Made by a program: the position numbers and the translations under genes. A stretch of 64,000 bases of DNA from DAOMFB01 sp963721385 (GTDB lineage Bacteria > Acidobacteriota > Thermoanaerobaculia > UBA5066), in assembly GCA_963721385.1 (NCBI GenBank), contig CAVRJB010000013.1, positions 1-64,000 of the forward strand, given 5' to 3'. Shown in pieces: positions 17,819 to 26,500 of the stretch. Under the pieces are notes generated by a model. That model ran no database searches, had not been told where the DNA came from, and worked only from the letters and a program-made list of their open reading frames with translations. Every line of letters begins with the position of its first letter. The stretch's first letter is position 1.

Positions 17819-17895
17819 TGGTCGGGACGGCGGGATTCGAACCCGCGACCCCTTGAACCCCATTCAAGTACGCTACCAGGCTGCGCCACGTCCCG
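17819..17895 (-). tRNA. tRNA-Pro (anticodon GGG)
   Basis: A 77-base cloverleaf on the minus strand. The acceptor stem CGGGACG pairs with CGTCCCG. The D-arm contains GCGCAGCCTGGTAGCG. The anticodon stem CTTGA/TCAAG encloses the seven-base loop ATGGGGT with anticodon GGG. The T-arm contains GGGTTCGAATCCC. The terminal CCA is encoded (17821-17819), after discriminator A at 17822. It reads proline CCC/CCU codons. Confidence 0.95.
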
Positions 17896-17986
17896 ACCGG
17901 AGACGACGTCGAGCGACAGGGCCGCTCGGGGGTGAGTCGTTGTACCACCCGGCCGAGGGAAGGGTCAACGACGGGGCTCGATCCCC

Positions 17987-18778
17987 TCAGATCCCCGCCC
18001 ACCCCGGCTGGATCCGTTCGAAGCCCTGCTCCATCGCCCAGAGATCCAGCGCGATCGACGCGAGGTCGTCGACCTCCGGGAGGGGACGTGCGTCGACGGT
18101 CAGGTCGATCGACTTCACGTACCGCCGGCAGGTCTCGCACGCCTCGATCCGGACGGCGGCGTGCGGGCCGCCCTGGAACGCCGGGAGCTTCGCGGGATCC
18201 TCCTCGCCGCAGGACGGGCAGCGGATCCGGTTGAAGAGCCACTCCGTGCCGCAGAGGCCGCAGGAGAGCCAGCGCGCGGCGCCGTGCGACTCCGGGTCGC
18301 CCCGCCGGAACGAGACGATCGGCCGACCGCCGCAGAACGGGCAGTGGCCGTCGCGGTGGAGGCGGTCGGGCGCGACCCCGAGCCGCGCGAGGGTCTCGAC
18401 GTAGGGACGGAGGACGGCCCGCGAGAGGAAGTCGTCGGCCGTCTCGCGCTCGCCCCCCCAGTAGAGGAGCAGGCGGGTCCGCGCGGTTTCCGGCGACTCG
18501 CCCGTCCGCGCGCGCGCCAGCTCGGCGAGCTCGGGCGGTCCCTCCTTGCCGGCGAAGACGTGGATGCTCTCCTGAAGGTCGAGCAGGCGGTCCACGTCGT
18601 CCGTGAGCCGGCCGCTCAGCGGTGCGTCGTCGTGCCGCGCCGCGAGCGCCGCGGCGAGCCGCCCCTGGAGGCGGAAGAGGGCCGCCGCGAAGCGGAGGGG
18701 CTCCGCGGCGGCGGCGAACTCTTTCGAGAGGAGCTCCGCCCGGCCGGCCCGCTTTTCGAACGGGTCGGCCGCCCTCAC
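17987..18778 (-). CDS. fdhE: FdhE, formate dehydrogenase accessory protein
   Basis: A 263-residue FdhE homologue. Its C-terminal half carries four CxxC pairs (CPFC, CGLC, CPSC, CETC) that bind iron in rubredoxin-like fashion, with linking segments such as GTEWLFNRIRCPSC. FdhE is needed for activity of membrane-bound formate dehydrogenases and interacts with the catalytic subunit. It starts at GTG 18778, one base after the fdnI stop, so it is the last gene of the fdnG-fdnH-fdnI-fdhE operon. The N-terminal helical domain is Ala/Arg/Leu-rich. Length is slightly below the E. coli protein (about 309). Confidence 0.92.
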   Translation of the reverse strand: MRAADPFEKRAGRAELLSKEFAAAAEPLRFAAALFRLQGRLAAALAARHDDAPLSGRLTDDVDRLLDLQESIHVFAGKEGPPELAELARARTGESPETARTRLLLYWGGERETADDFLSRAVLRPYVETLARLGVAPDRLHRDGHCPFCGGRPIVSFRRGDPESHGAARWLSCGLCGTEWLFNRIRCPSCGEEDPAKLPAFQGGPHAAVRIEACETCRRYVKSIDLTVDARPLPEVDDLASIALDLWAMEQGFERIQPGWAGI

Positions 18779-18779
18779 G

Positions 18780-19478
18780 TCACTCCCCAGGTTTCTCGAG
18801 CCCCATCAGCTCCCGGTACCACTTCGGGTGGTGGATCCGTGCCCAGGCCTTCGAGACCGTGCCGCGCGTCATGGAGTTGAGCGTCCCGGGCTCGGCCACC
18901 GCCGCGAGGTAGATGTGAAAGACGAGCGAGACCGCGAAGAGGATGAACGTGACGTCGTGGAGAATGACGGCCGCCTCGCGCAAGAGCAGGGGAAACGAAG
19001 TCGGGAACCAGAGGACGATCCCCGAGACGAGGAATCCGAGGGCGCTCAGCTTCGAGGTGTAGAAGTAGACTTTCTGCCCGCCGTTGTACTTGCCGATCCT
19101 GTCGTGGTTGGCGGCGTCGCGAAGGTACTCGAGGAGCTTCGGGCCGACCCAGCCCCGCTCCTCCCTCGTCATCTTCATCTGGTCCCACCACTGGACGGCC
19201 ATGGCCAGGGACGCGAGGGTGAAGAGGACGCCGAACCACGGGTGAATGACGCGGCAGACGCTGAGGCCGCCGACGAGCGCCCCCATCCAGCCGAAGATGG
19301 GGGTCCAGACGGGAAGGCCGGTGAGGAGACAGAGGAAGAAGGTGACGCCCACGGACCAGTGGATGACGCGCGAGGAGAGGCGGTGGCGGATGATCTCGCC
19401 GGCGACGACGACGTCTTCCTCTTCGCGGGCGGCGAAGGCTCCTTCGTCGAAGCCGATCTGTCGGACGACCTTGCTCAT
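18780..19478 (-). CDS. fdnI: FdnI, cytochrome b subunit of formate dehydrogenase-N
   Basis: A 232-residue membrane protein from ATG 19478, preceded by GGGGAGA. It has about four transmembrane helices. Histidines suited to bind two haem b groups are placed as in the family: RVIHWSVG near residue 40, CRVIHPWFG near 77, and HDVTFILFAVSLVFHIYL near 170. FdnI anchors FdnH to the membrane and passes electrons to menaquinone. It follows fdnH by 17 bases and precedes fdhE by one. Confidence 0.93.
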   Translation of the reverse strand: MSKVVRQIGFDEGAFAAREEEDVVVAGEIIRHRLSSRVIHWSVGVTFFLCLLTGLPVWTPIFGWMGALVGGLSVCRVIHPWFGVLFTLASLAMAVQWWDQMKMTREERGWVGPKLLEYLRDAANHDRIGKYNGGQKVYFYTSKLSALGFLVSGIVLWFPTSFPLLLREAAVILHDVTFILFAVSLVFHIYLAAVAEPGTLNSMTRGTVSKAWARIHHPKWYRELMGLEKPGE

Positions 19479-19495
19479 CTTCGTCTCCCCTCCCG

Positions 19496-20383
19496 TCACG
19501 CCTTCGGCTCGTCGGGGCCGACCGGGCCGGGATCCGAGTGCCCCTTGTTGCCGTGATACAGGTGGTGGCCGAATGCGCCGATCACGGCCCCCACGATGGC
19601 GAGGAAGCCGAGCGGGCGGAGGACCTTCTTCCAGAACTGGACCGCCATCCCGATGCGCGGCTGCTTCGGCAGCTCGCCGTACCACTCGGGGTGGTCCCCG
19701 AAGGCGAGGACGGTGACGACGCCCGTCCCGCCGACGCCGACCGGATCGTAGAGGGAGGCGTTCGCATATCCCGCGGCCTTGAGCTGGCCGACCCTCTGCT
19801 TTCCGAGCGCCAGCATGTCGTCCTTCGTCCCGAAGTGGAGGCAGCCGGTCGGGCAGGCCTTGATGCAAGCGGGCTCGAGGCCCACCGAGACCCGGTCGAC
19901 GCAGAGCGTGCACTTGGCCATCTTCCCGGTCTTCGCCGAGAATTTCGGAACGTCGAACGGACAGCCCGTCGCGCAGTAGCCGCACCCGATGCACTGGGCG
20001 GGATTGACGTCGACGATGCCGTTCGCGTACTGGACGATTGCGCCGGGGGCCGGGCACGCCTCGAGGCAGCCCGGGTCGGCGCAGTGCATGCACTGGTCTT
20101 TCCGCATCAGCCACTTGATCCCGCCGTCGACCTCCTTCTCGTCGAAACGGATCAGGTTCCAGAACTCCGCGTCGAGCGTCGGCAGCGTCTGGTAGCTGCC
20201 GTCGAACTGGGTTCTCACGATGCCCAGGTCGTTCCACTCCTGGCAGGCGACCTCGCACGCCTTGCAGCCGATGCAGGTGGAGGTGTCGACCAGCTTCGAG
20301 ACGGCGGGGAGAGAACGGAGGGAGCTTCCGCTCCCCCAGACGGCGGCGGACGAGCGGGCGATCTCGAGGTTCTGTACGCTCAT
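19496..20383 (-). CDS. fdnH: FdnH, iron-sulphur subunit of formate dehydrogenase-N
   Basis: A 295-residue ferredoxin-type subunit with four 4Fe-4S binding sets: CIGCKACEVAC near 37-47, CMHCADPGCLEAC near 98, CIGCGYCATGC near 132, and CTLCVDRV/CIKACPTGC near 157-180. One transmembrane helix near the C-terminus (about 255-275, LRPLGFLAIVGAVIGAFGHH) anchors it from the periplasmic side. It carries electrons from the molybdenum/tungsten site of FdnG to the haems of FdnI. Order and spacing match E. coli fdnGHI. It starts 10 bases after the fdnG stop. Confidence 0.95.
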   Translation of the reverse strand: MSVQNLEIARSSAAVWGSGSSLRSLPAVSKLVDTSTCIGCKACEVACQEWNDLGIVRTQFDGSYQTLPTLDAEFWNLIRFDEKEVDGGIKWLMRKDQCMHCADPGCLEACPAPGAIVQYANGIVDVNPAQCIGCGYCATGCPFDVPKFSAKTGKMAKCTLCVDRVSVGLEPACIKACPTGCLHFGTKDDMLALGKQRVGQLKAAGYANASLYDPVGVGGTGVVTVLAFGDHPEWYGELPKQPRIGMAVQFWKKVLRPLGFLAIVGAVIGAFGHHLYHGNKGHSDPGPVGPDEPKA

Positions 20384-20393
20384 GGCCGCCCCC

Positions 20394-23300
20394 TCACACC
20401 TTCTCGACCTTCACGAGGAAGGCCTTGTACTCGGGAGTGAAGGTGTTCGCGTCCATGGCCGACGGGGTCAGGAAGTTCGCGAGCGGCCCGGTGTGGCCGG
20501 GGTTGCCCGCGTAACCCCAGTGGATCGGCATGCCGATCTGCCACATCGGCTTGCCATCCACCTTCAAGGGCGAAGATCCGCTTGGTGACCATCGCCTTGC
20601 GCGGTGATCGAGCCACGGGCACTCGACACCTTGATCATCGAGCCGTTCGCGATCCCCTTCTCCTTCGCGAGGTTCTCGGGGACCTCGAAGAAGAAGTCGG
20701 GCTACCAGCTCGTTCAGCCGCGGGTTGTGCTGGGTCCAGTAGTGGTAGTGCTCGGTGAGGCGGTAGGTCGTGCAGACGACCGGGTACTCCTCCTTCTTGC
20801 CGTAGACGTCCTTGTCGGACGAGAACCTCTTGCTCGCGGGATTCGAGGTCACCTTCGGGTGGAGGAGGTTGTCCACGGCCGCCTCGATCGCCTCGTAGTG
20901 CTCCGGGAAGGGCCCGTCGTTCAGCGACGGCGCGAAGAGCCGGCCGACCCCCTCGGGGTTCATGATGAAGGCGCCGAACGTCCCGGGAGCGGCGTCCGGC
21001 TTCATGTCCGGGACGTCCCCGACCCACTTCTCGCCGTTCCACTTGATTCCGGTGCGGGACGGGATCCCAGGGGTTCCCGGCGGCGTCGGCGGAGGCCCGG
21101 TTGTACATGACGCGGCGGTTCGCGGGCCACGAGAAGGACCACGTCGGAAACATCCCGAGGCCGAGCGGGTCGGCCGTGTTGCGGCGCTGGGTGTTGTTGC
21201 CCGCCTCGGTGTAGCAGCCGGCGTAGAGCCAGTTCCCGCACATCGTCGAGCCGTCGTCCTGCAGCTGGGCGAAACCGTCCAGCTGCTGGCCGGCGGCCTT
21301 CAGCACCTTCGTCTTGTCCTTCGGATCCGGGATGTCCGCGAGCGCCTTCCCGTTGACCTCCTTCAGGACCTCTCCGAGGTCGGGACGGGCCGGGTTCGTG
21401 TAGCTCCACGCGACATTCAGGACCTGCTCCGGAACCGGCGCCCTTCTCCTTCCGGTAGAGGTCGCGCACGGCGAGGACGAGGCGGGCGAGGATCTCCTGG
21501 TCGGTCTTCGCCTGCCCCGGCGGGTCGACGGCCTTCCATTTCCACTGGATCCAGCGGGCCGAGTTCGTGAAGCGAGCCGTCCTTCTCGGCGAAGTCCGCC
21601 GCCGGGAGGAGGTAGACCTCCGTCGGGATCTTCGACGCTTCGGGGCCGCCGTACTCCTTCGGCGACTTCCAGAAGCCGGCGATCTCGGTCTCGACGTTCT
21701 CGACGACGACGAGCCACTTCAGCTTCGAGAGCGCGGCCATCATCTTCGGGACGTTCGGCCCGATCCCGACCGGGTTCATGCCGAACGTCAGGAGCCCCTC
21801 GGGACCGGGCTCCGTTGCCCCCGGCCCGCTTCGAGTTGCCGCGGTAGGCGTCGTCGAACATGTACATCCAGGAGTAGTTGCCGTCCACCTTCGGGAGCCA
21901 GGAGTACCCGAAGTCGTTCTCCTTCGTGGCCGCCTTCCCGTAGACCGCCTTCAGGAAGGAGACCATGAACTTCGGGTAGTTCTGCCAGTAGTTCATCGAC
22001 GGCCACGCCACCTTGCCGAGGGTCGTCGGCGTCGAGGCCTCGAGGTATTCCTTCAGGTTCGCCATCGACGACGCCGGGGTCTTGAGGTACCCGGAGAGGA
22101 TCTCGAACGTCCCGCCCATGTCCGTCGCGCCCTGGATGTTCGAATGTCCCCGGAGCGCGTTGACGCCGCCCCCCGGCCTCCCGACGTTTCCGAGGAGGAG
22201 CTGGAGCATGGCCGCCGTCCGGATCATCTGGACCCCGGTGGAGTGCTGGGTCCAGCCGAGGGCGTAGAGGATCGTCCCGACCCTCTGCGCGTTGCCCGTC
22301 GAGACGACGACGTCGGCGACCTTCAGGAAGGTCTCCTTCGGGGTGCCGCAGATCCTCTCGACCATCTCCGGCGTGTAGCGCTCGACGTGCTTCCTCAGGA
22401 GCTGGAAGACGCAGCGGGGGTGCTGGAGCGTCGGGTCGAGGACGTAGCCCTTCGTCTTCGGGTCCGCCTCGTAGGCCCAGGCGGCCTTGTCGTACTCCTT
22501 CTTCCCGTCGTCCCAGCCGGAGAAGAGGCCGTCCTCGAAGCCATACTTCTCGCCGACGACGTACGGCGCGTTCGTGTGGATCTTGACGTACTCCTCGTGG
22601 AACTGCTTCGTCTCGATCGCGTGACGGATGATCCCGAGGAGGTAGGCGATGTCGGTCCCGGCCCTGATCGGCGAATAGACGTCCGCGACGGCCGACGTGC
22701 GGGTGAACCGCGGGTCGACCGAGACGATCTTCGCGTTACGGGTCTTCTTCGCCTCGATCGCCCACTTGAAGCCGCACGGGTGGTTCTCCGCCGGATTTCC
22801 CCCCATGACGAAGACGACGTCGGCGTTCTTGATGTCGACCCAGCCGTTGGTCATCGCCCCGCGCCCGAACGTGGCGGCCAAACTGGCCACCGTCGGGCCG
22901 TGTCAAACCCGTGCCTGAGTGTCCCGGTAGACGACCCCCCACGAGGACGCCGCCTTGGCCTGCAGGAAGCCGAACTCGTTCGTGTCCGTGCAGCCCCCGA
23001 TCATGATCATCCCGGGGTTCCGGTTGACGACGGCCCCCTTCGCGTTCTTCTCGACGAAGCAGCGGTCGCGGGTCTCCTTGATGTGTTTCGCGATGCCGGC
23101 GATCGCGTCGTCCCAGGAGATCTCCTCCCACGGTCCGAACCGGGCTTCCGCACCTTCGGCGTCGTCAGCCGGTTCTTGTTGTTGATGTCGTCCTTGAGGG
23201 TGATCCCCTTCGGGCAGAGCGTCCCCCGGTTGATCGGGTGGTCCGGATCGCCCTCCACGTGGACGACGGACGGCGTGGCGTTTTTCGCCTTGTCGCCCAG

Positions 23301-23477
23301 CGTGTGGATGATCACCCCGCACGACACCGAGCAGTAGGGACAGGTGCTCCGCGTCTCCGTCGTGCGCGAGATCTTGAACTCGCGCATCTCGGCGCGGGCT
23401 TCGTGGAGGTCGAAGCCGAGGGCGAGGCCGGTTCCGACGGCGCCACCCTTCAGCAGGCTGCGGCGGGAAAGCTCCAT
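20394..23477 (-). CDS. fdnG: FdnG, selenocysteine formate dehydrogenase catalytic subunit (frameshifted)
   Basis: Read from ATG 23477 (AGGAGG upstream), this encodes a molybdopterin formate dehydrogenase of about 1,020 residues. It has a twin-arginine signal (SRRSLLKGG, residues 4-12) and a 4Fe-4S site beginning CPYCSVSCGVI. It also has an in-frame UGA at 22905-22903 in the context TQARV-U-HGPT, which is selenocysteine in this family. ALGWTQHS, GGGVNALRGHSNIQG and a C-terminal PIHWG/VEKV end follow. Eight single-base shifts are needed to follow the homologous frame, near 23132, 21820, 21572, 21437, 21063, 20700, 20604 and 20571. Every segment between them is well conserved. It oxidises formate in the periplasm with FdnH and FdnI. 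I prefer assembly error over decay. Confidence 0.85.
22864..22902 (-). promoter_or_regulatory. SECIS hairpin for selenocysteine insertion in fdnG
   Basis: Directly after the UGA (22905-22903) the mRNA folds into a long hairpin. The outer stem pairs bases 22897-22893 (CCCGA) with 22868-22864. The inner stem pairs GGTGGCC (22891-22885) with GGCCGCC (22879-22873), allowing one G-U pair. The apical loop is AGTTT. Position and the G/U in the loop match bacterial SECIS elements that bind SelB. This explains the internal stop codon. Confidence 0.8.
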
Positions 23478-23522
23478 GGCCGTCCTCCTGCGATGCTTTT
23501 GCTTCTCCTCGCGGATTCTCCG

Positions 23523-23691
23523 GCTGGGCGGGTGAATCTGGCTCAACCGAGCTGAAGGATCTACCAGAGATCTCCGGTCGGAGAAAAGCGTTTACGCGAT
23601 CGGCATCAGGCCCGAGGTCAGCGATGCTCTTGCTGGGCGGGTGAAATCTAGCGAATGCAATCGAATAGCGTTTACGTCACAGGCATCAGGC
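23523..23691. repeat. degenerate direct repeat upstream of fdnG
   Basis: Two sequence blocks occur twice between fdnG and fdhD. GCTGGGCGGGTGAA appears at 23523 and 23632. AGCGTTTACG followed by GGCATCAGGC appears at 23587 and 23667, with five variable bases between. The spacing differs (109 and 80 bases), so one copy has lost about 30 bases. The stretch lies in the fdnG promoter region. No promoter core is obvious in it. Confidence 0.5.
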
Positions 23692-23718
23692 TTTCGCGAG
23701 GGTCCGGGGCTCCTGCCG

Positions 23719-24585
23719 TCAGCCGACCCGCCCGGGGTGGCAGTAGACGTTGAACCGCTCCCCCCGAAGGAAGCCGACGACGGTCATCCCGGTCTCCTCC
23801 GAAAGCTCGACCGCGAGGCTGGTCGGGGCGGAGACCGAACAGACGATCCGGACCCCCGCGAGCGCCGCCTTCTGGGCGATCTCGAAGCCCAACCGGCCCG
23901 AGACCAAAAGGATGGGAGGTACCGGCTTCCTCTCTCTGAGGAGCGCCCCGATCGCCTTGTCCGTGGCGTTATGGCGGCCGACGTCTTCCCGGGCGACCAC
24001 GAGCGTCCCGTCGGCGTCGAAGAGCCCGGCGGCGTGGAGGCCTCCCGTCGACCGGAAGATCTCCTGCCGCCGCCGGAGCTCGTCCGGAAGCCCGGAAAGG
24101 ACCGCCGCCGGGACGACGGGCCCGTCGCCGCCGGAGTCCTTCCGGGCCCGCCGGGCCGCGGCGGCGAGCTCCCCGACCCTCTCGATCGAGACGTCGCCGC
24201 AGACGCCGCAGGCCGAGCTCATCGACACCGCGCGACGCCGGAGCGCCCGCGCGGCCCCGTCGCCCGGCGCGACCGTCACGACGACGACGTTTCTCGCGAT
24301 CTCGGGCCTGACGACCGGGTCTTCGAGGCCCGACACGTCGAGGATTTCTTCGGCCGATTCGACCACCCCTTCGCTGAAGACGAGGCCTGCGGCGAGATCC
24401 TCGTCGTTGCCGGGGGTCCGCATCGTGACGAGGAGGCGCACCGGCTCGGCGTCGCGGCCCTCCCGGACCCGGACCTCGAGAGGCTCTTCGACGACGACCG
24501 CGTCCTTCTCGAATCGGCCGGACGCGCCGTCACGCCGCCGGAGGAGAACGTGAAGGGAGCCCGGGCGGGGCGGGGCGTCCGGCAT
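23719..24585 (-). CDS. fdhD: FdhD, formate dehydrogenase sulphurtransferase
   Basis: A 288-residue FdhD homologue. The conserved CGVC motif lies in SMSSACGVCGDVS (about residues 119-122 for the cysteines). EEPLEVRV near 35, a TPGNDEDLAAGLVFSEG segment near 57-73, ALFDADG-type and EDVGRHNATDKAIG (about 205) regions and an NVYCHPGRVG end are all characteristic. FdhD passes sulphur from a cysteine desulphurase to the molybdenum cofactor of formate dehydrogenase, giving the active sulphido ligand. It ends 242 bases upstream of fdnG. It follows the MerR-type gene by eight bases, so it appears to belong to the rnr-der-merR unit rather than to the fdn operon. Confidence 0.94.
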   Translation of the reverse strand: MPDAPPRPGSLHVLLRRRDGASGRFEKDAVVVEEPLEVRVREGRDAEPVRLLVTMRTPGNDEDLAAGLVFSEGVVESAEEILDVSGLEDPVVRPEIARNVVVVTVAPGDGAARALRRRAVSMSSACGVCGDVSIERVGELAAAARRARKDSGGDGPVVPAAVLSGLPDELRRRQEIFRSTGGLHAAGLFDADGTLVVAREDVGRHNATDKAIGALLRERKPVPPILLVSGRLGFEIAQKAALAGVRIVCSVSAPTSLAVELSEETGMTVVGFLRGERFNVYCHPGRVG

Positions 24586-24593
24586 CGTCCGGC

Positions 24594-25121
24594 TCAGGGA
24601 CGGGAGGAGAGGATCTTGAGGATCTCCTTCAGCTCGGACACCGCGCGCGGGACGCGGGGATCGCGAGGCGCGCCCTCGGACGCGCGGCCCGCGGCGGCCG
24701 TCGGCGCCGTCGACGCGCCCGCCCCGATCGCGGCGACGGGCGCGGTCTCGGCCGTCTTCGGGGCAGGACCCGGCTTTGCCGCGGCCTTCGCCTTTGGCTT
24801 CTCTTCGTTCGGCGGTTCCGGCGCGATGTCGGCGCGGACCGCGGCGAGCGCCTCGGTCTCGAGACGCTTCTTCGCGCCCGCAATCGTGTATCCCTCGTCG
24901 TAAAGGAGCCGCTTGATCTGCTCGATGATCCGGAGCTCCTTCACCGAGTAGGTCCGCGGGCCCGTCGCCGTCCGGTCCGGCGAAAGGGCCGGGAACTCCG
25001 ATTCCCAGTAGCGGAGGACATACGGCTGGACGTCGGCGATGCGGCAGACGTCCCCGATCTTGTAGCGCGGCTCGCCGGGGTTCGCGGAGGCCGCGTCTCG
25101 CGGCATTTCGGCTTCGGCCAT
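24594..25121 (-). CDS. MerR-family transcriptional regulator
   Basis: A 175-residue protein. Residues about 19-90 form a MerR-type winged helix-turn-helix (YKIGDVCRIADVQPYVLRYWESEF, then PRTYSVKELRIIEQIKRLLYDEGYTIAGAKKRL). The C-terminal half is a low-complexity Ala/Pro/Lys linker ending in a short helix (VSELKEILKILSS) and has no metal-binding cysteines. MerR proteins of this short type, with an RYWESEF core, are common beside der or translation genes in acidobacteria and deltaproteobacteria; their ligands are unknown. It lies between der and fdhD on one strand, so control of fdhD is possible but unproven. Start ATG 25121. Confidence 0.8.
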   Translation of the reverse strand: MAEAEMPRDAASANPGEPRYKIGDVCRIADVQPYVLRYWESEFPALSPDRTATGPRTYSVKELRIIEQIKRLLYDEGYTIAGAKKRLETEALAAVRADIAPEPPNEEKPKAKAAAKPGPAPKTAETAPVAAIGAGASTAPTAAAGRASEGAPRDPRVPRAVSELKEILKILSSRP

Positions 25122-25165
25122 CGGTCGCCTGAATTCTGGCACAAACCGGGCCGTTCCAAGAGCTT

Positions 25166-26500
25166 TCAGTCGCTCTTCCGGACCTCGAACTTCAGGGGGA
25201 TGCCGTCCAGCTTCACCAGTTCTCTCACGCGGTTCTGGAGGTACCGCTCGAACGAGAAGTGGAGGGCTTCGGCCCGGTCCGCGAAGAGGCGGATGACCGG
25301 CGGCTCGCTCCGAACCTGAACCGCGTAACGAATCTTCAGCTCCCGTCCGGACCGCCCCGTCGGGGACTGCCGGGCGAACGCCTTCTGGAGAACCCGGTTC
25401 AGCTCCCCCGTCGTGATTCTGGCCGCGAAGCGCTTCGCGAGGCCGTCGAGCTCCGGGAAGACCCGGGCAACGCCGCGTCCCGTCTTCGCCGAGATCGGGA
25501 GAAACGGGGCCCGCCGCGCGAAGACGAATCGGTCGGCGACGTCGTCCTTCAGCGCCTTCACCCGCGCGTAGTCCTTCTCGACGAGGTCCCACTTGTTCGC
25601 CACGAGGAGCATCGCCCGCCCGGCCTGCTCGGCGGTGCCGGCGATCGTGGCGTCCTGCGCCGTCACCCCCTCCGACGCGTCGAAGACGATGACGCAGATC
25701 CGGGCCCGCTCGATCGCCTTGAGCGCCGCCACGACCGCGAGCTTCTCGGGCGCTTCGGTCGGCTTTCCCTTCCGGCGGATCCCGGCGGTGTCGACGAACA
25801 GGTACCGCCGCCCTCCACGGGAAAGGACGATGTCGATGGCGTCGCGGGTCGTTCCGGGGATTTCCGACACCATGACGCGGTCCCGTCCCAGAAGCGCGTT
25901 CACGAGCGACGACTTCCCGACGTTCGGCCGGCCGACGACCGCGACGGGAAGCGGTTCGCCGGCGGCTTCCTCGGCGGCGGCGGCGGGAAGCCGCGCCTCG
26001 ATCAGGGCGTCGAGCTCGTCCTGCCCCGCGCCGTGGAGGGCCGAAACCTCGACGACGTCGCGGAAGCCGAGCTCGTGCGCCTCGGCCGCGGCCTCGGCCG
26101 CGGCGCGCGTGTCGATCTTGTTCCAGACCGCGACGACGGGCTTGCCCAGAGCGTGGAGCCGGGCCGCAACCCGCCGGTCCTCCGGCAGGAGCCCGGCCGC
26201 GCCGTCGAGGACCAGGAGGAGGAGGTCCGCGTCGGCCACGGTCAAGAGGGCCCGCTCGCTCGTCCAGGCGGCGAAGCCGCCGGCGGCGTCGAGGTCCAGC
26301 CCTCCCGTGTCGACGAGGACGTACGCGCGCCCCCCCGACGTTTTCGCCGGCATCTCGAGCGCGTCGCGCGTCATCCCGGGACGGTCGTGGACGAGCGCCC
26401 GGCGGGAGCCCGCGAGGCGGTTGAAGAGCGCGCTCTTCCCGACGTTTGGACGCCCGACGAGGACGACCCGAAACTCGTGCGCGGGCCCGGAACCGCTCAT
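25166..26500 (-). CDS. der: Der (EngA), double-GTPase ribosome assembly factor
   Basis: A 444-residue Der homologue with two tandem GTPase domains. The first has G1 GRPNVGKSALFNRL near 16-29, G3 DTGG near 63 and NKID near 122. The second has GRPNVGKSSLVNALLG near 189, DTAGIRRKGK near 239 and NKWD near 303. A KH-like C-terminal domain ends KFEVRKSD. Der is essential for 50S subunit maturation. Its ATG overlaps the rnr stop (ATGA), placing it in one operon with rnr. Confidence 0.97.
   Translation of the reverse strand: MSGSGPAHEFRVVLVGRPNVGKSALFNRLAGSRRALVHDRPGMTRDALEMPAKTSGGRAYVLVDTGGLDLDAAGGFAAWTSERALLTVADADLLLLVLDGAAGLLPEDRRVAARLHALGKPVVAVWNKIDTRAAAEAAAEAHELGFRDVVEVSALHGAGQDELDALIEARLPAAAAEEAAGEPLPVAVVGRPNVGKSSLVNALLGRDRVMVSEIPGTTRDAIDIVLSRGGRRYLFVDTAGIRRKGKPTEAPEKLAVVAALKAIERARICVIVFDASEGVTAQDATIAGTAEQAGRAMLLVANKWDLVEKDYARVKALKDDVADRFVFARRAPFLPISAKTGRGVARVFPELDGLAKRFAARITTGELNRVLQKAFARQSPTGRSGRELKIRYAVQVRSEPPVIRLFADRAEALHFSFERYLQNRVRELVKLDGIPLKFEVRKSD

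Noticed and set aside
22903..22905. Stop codon dividing fdnG into two genes
   Set aside because: The UGA is in the selenocysteine position, followed by a SECIS hairpin, with continuing homology in the same frame.
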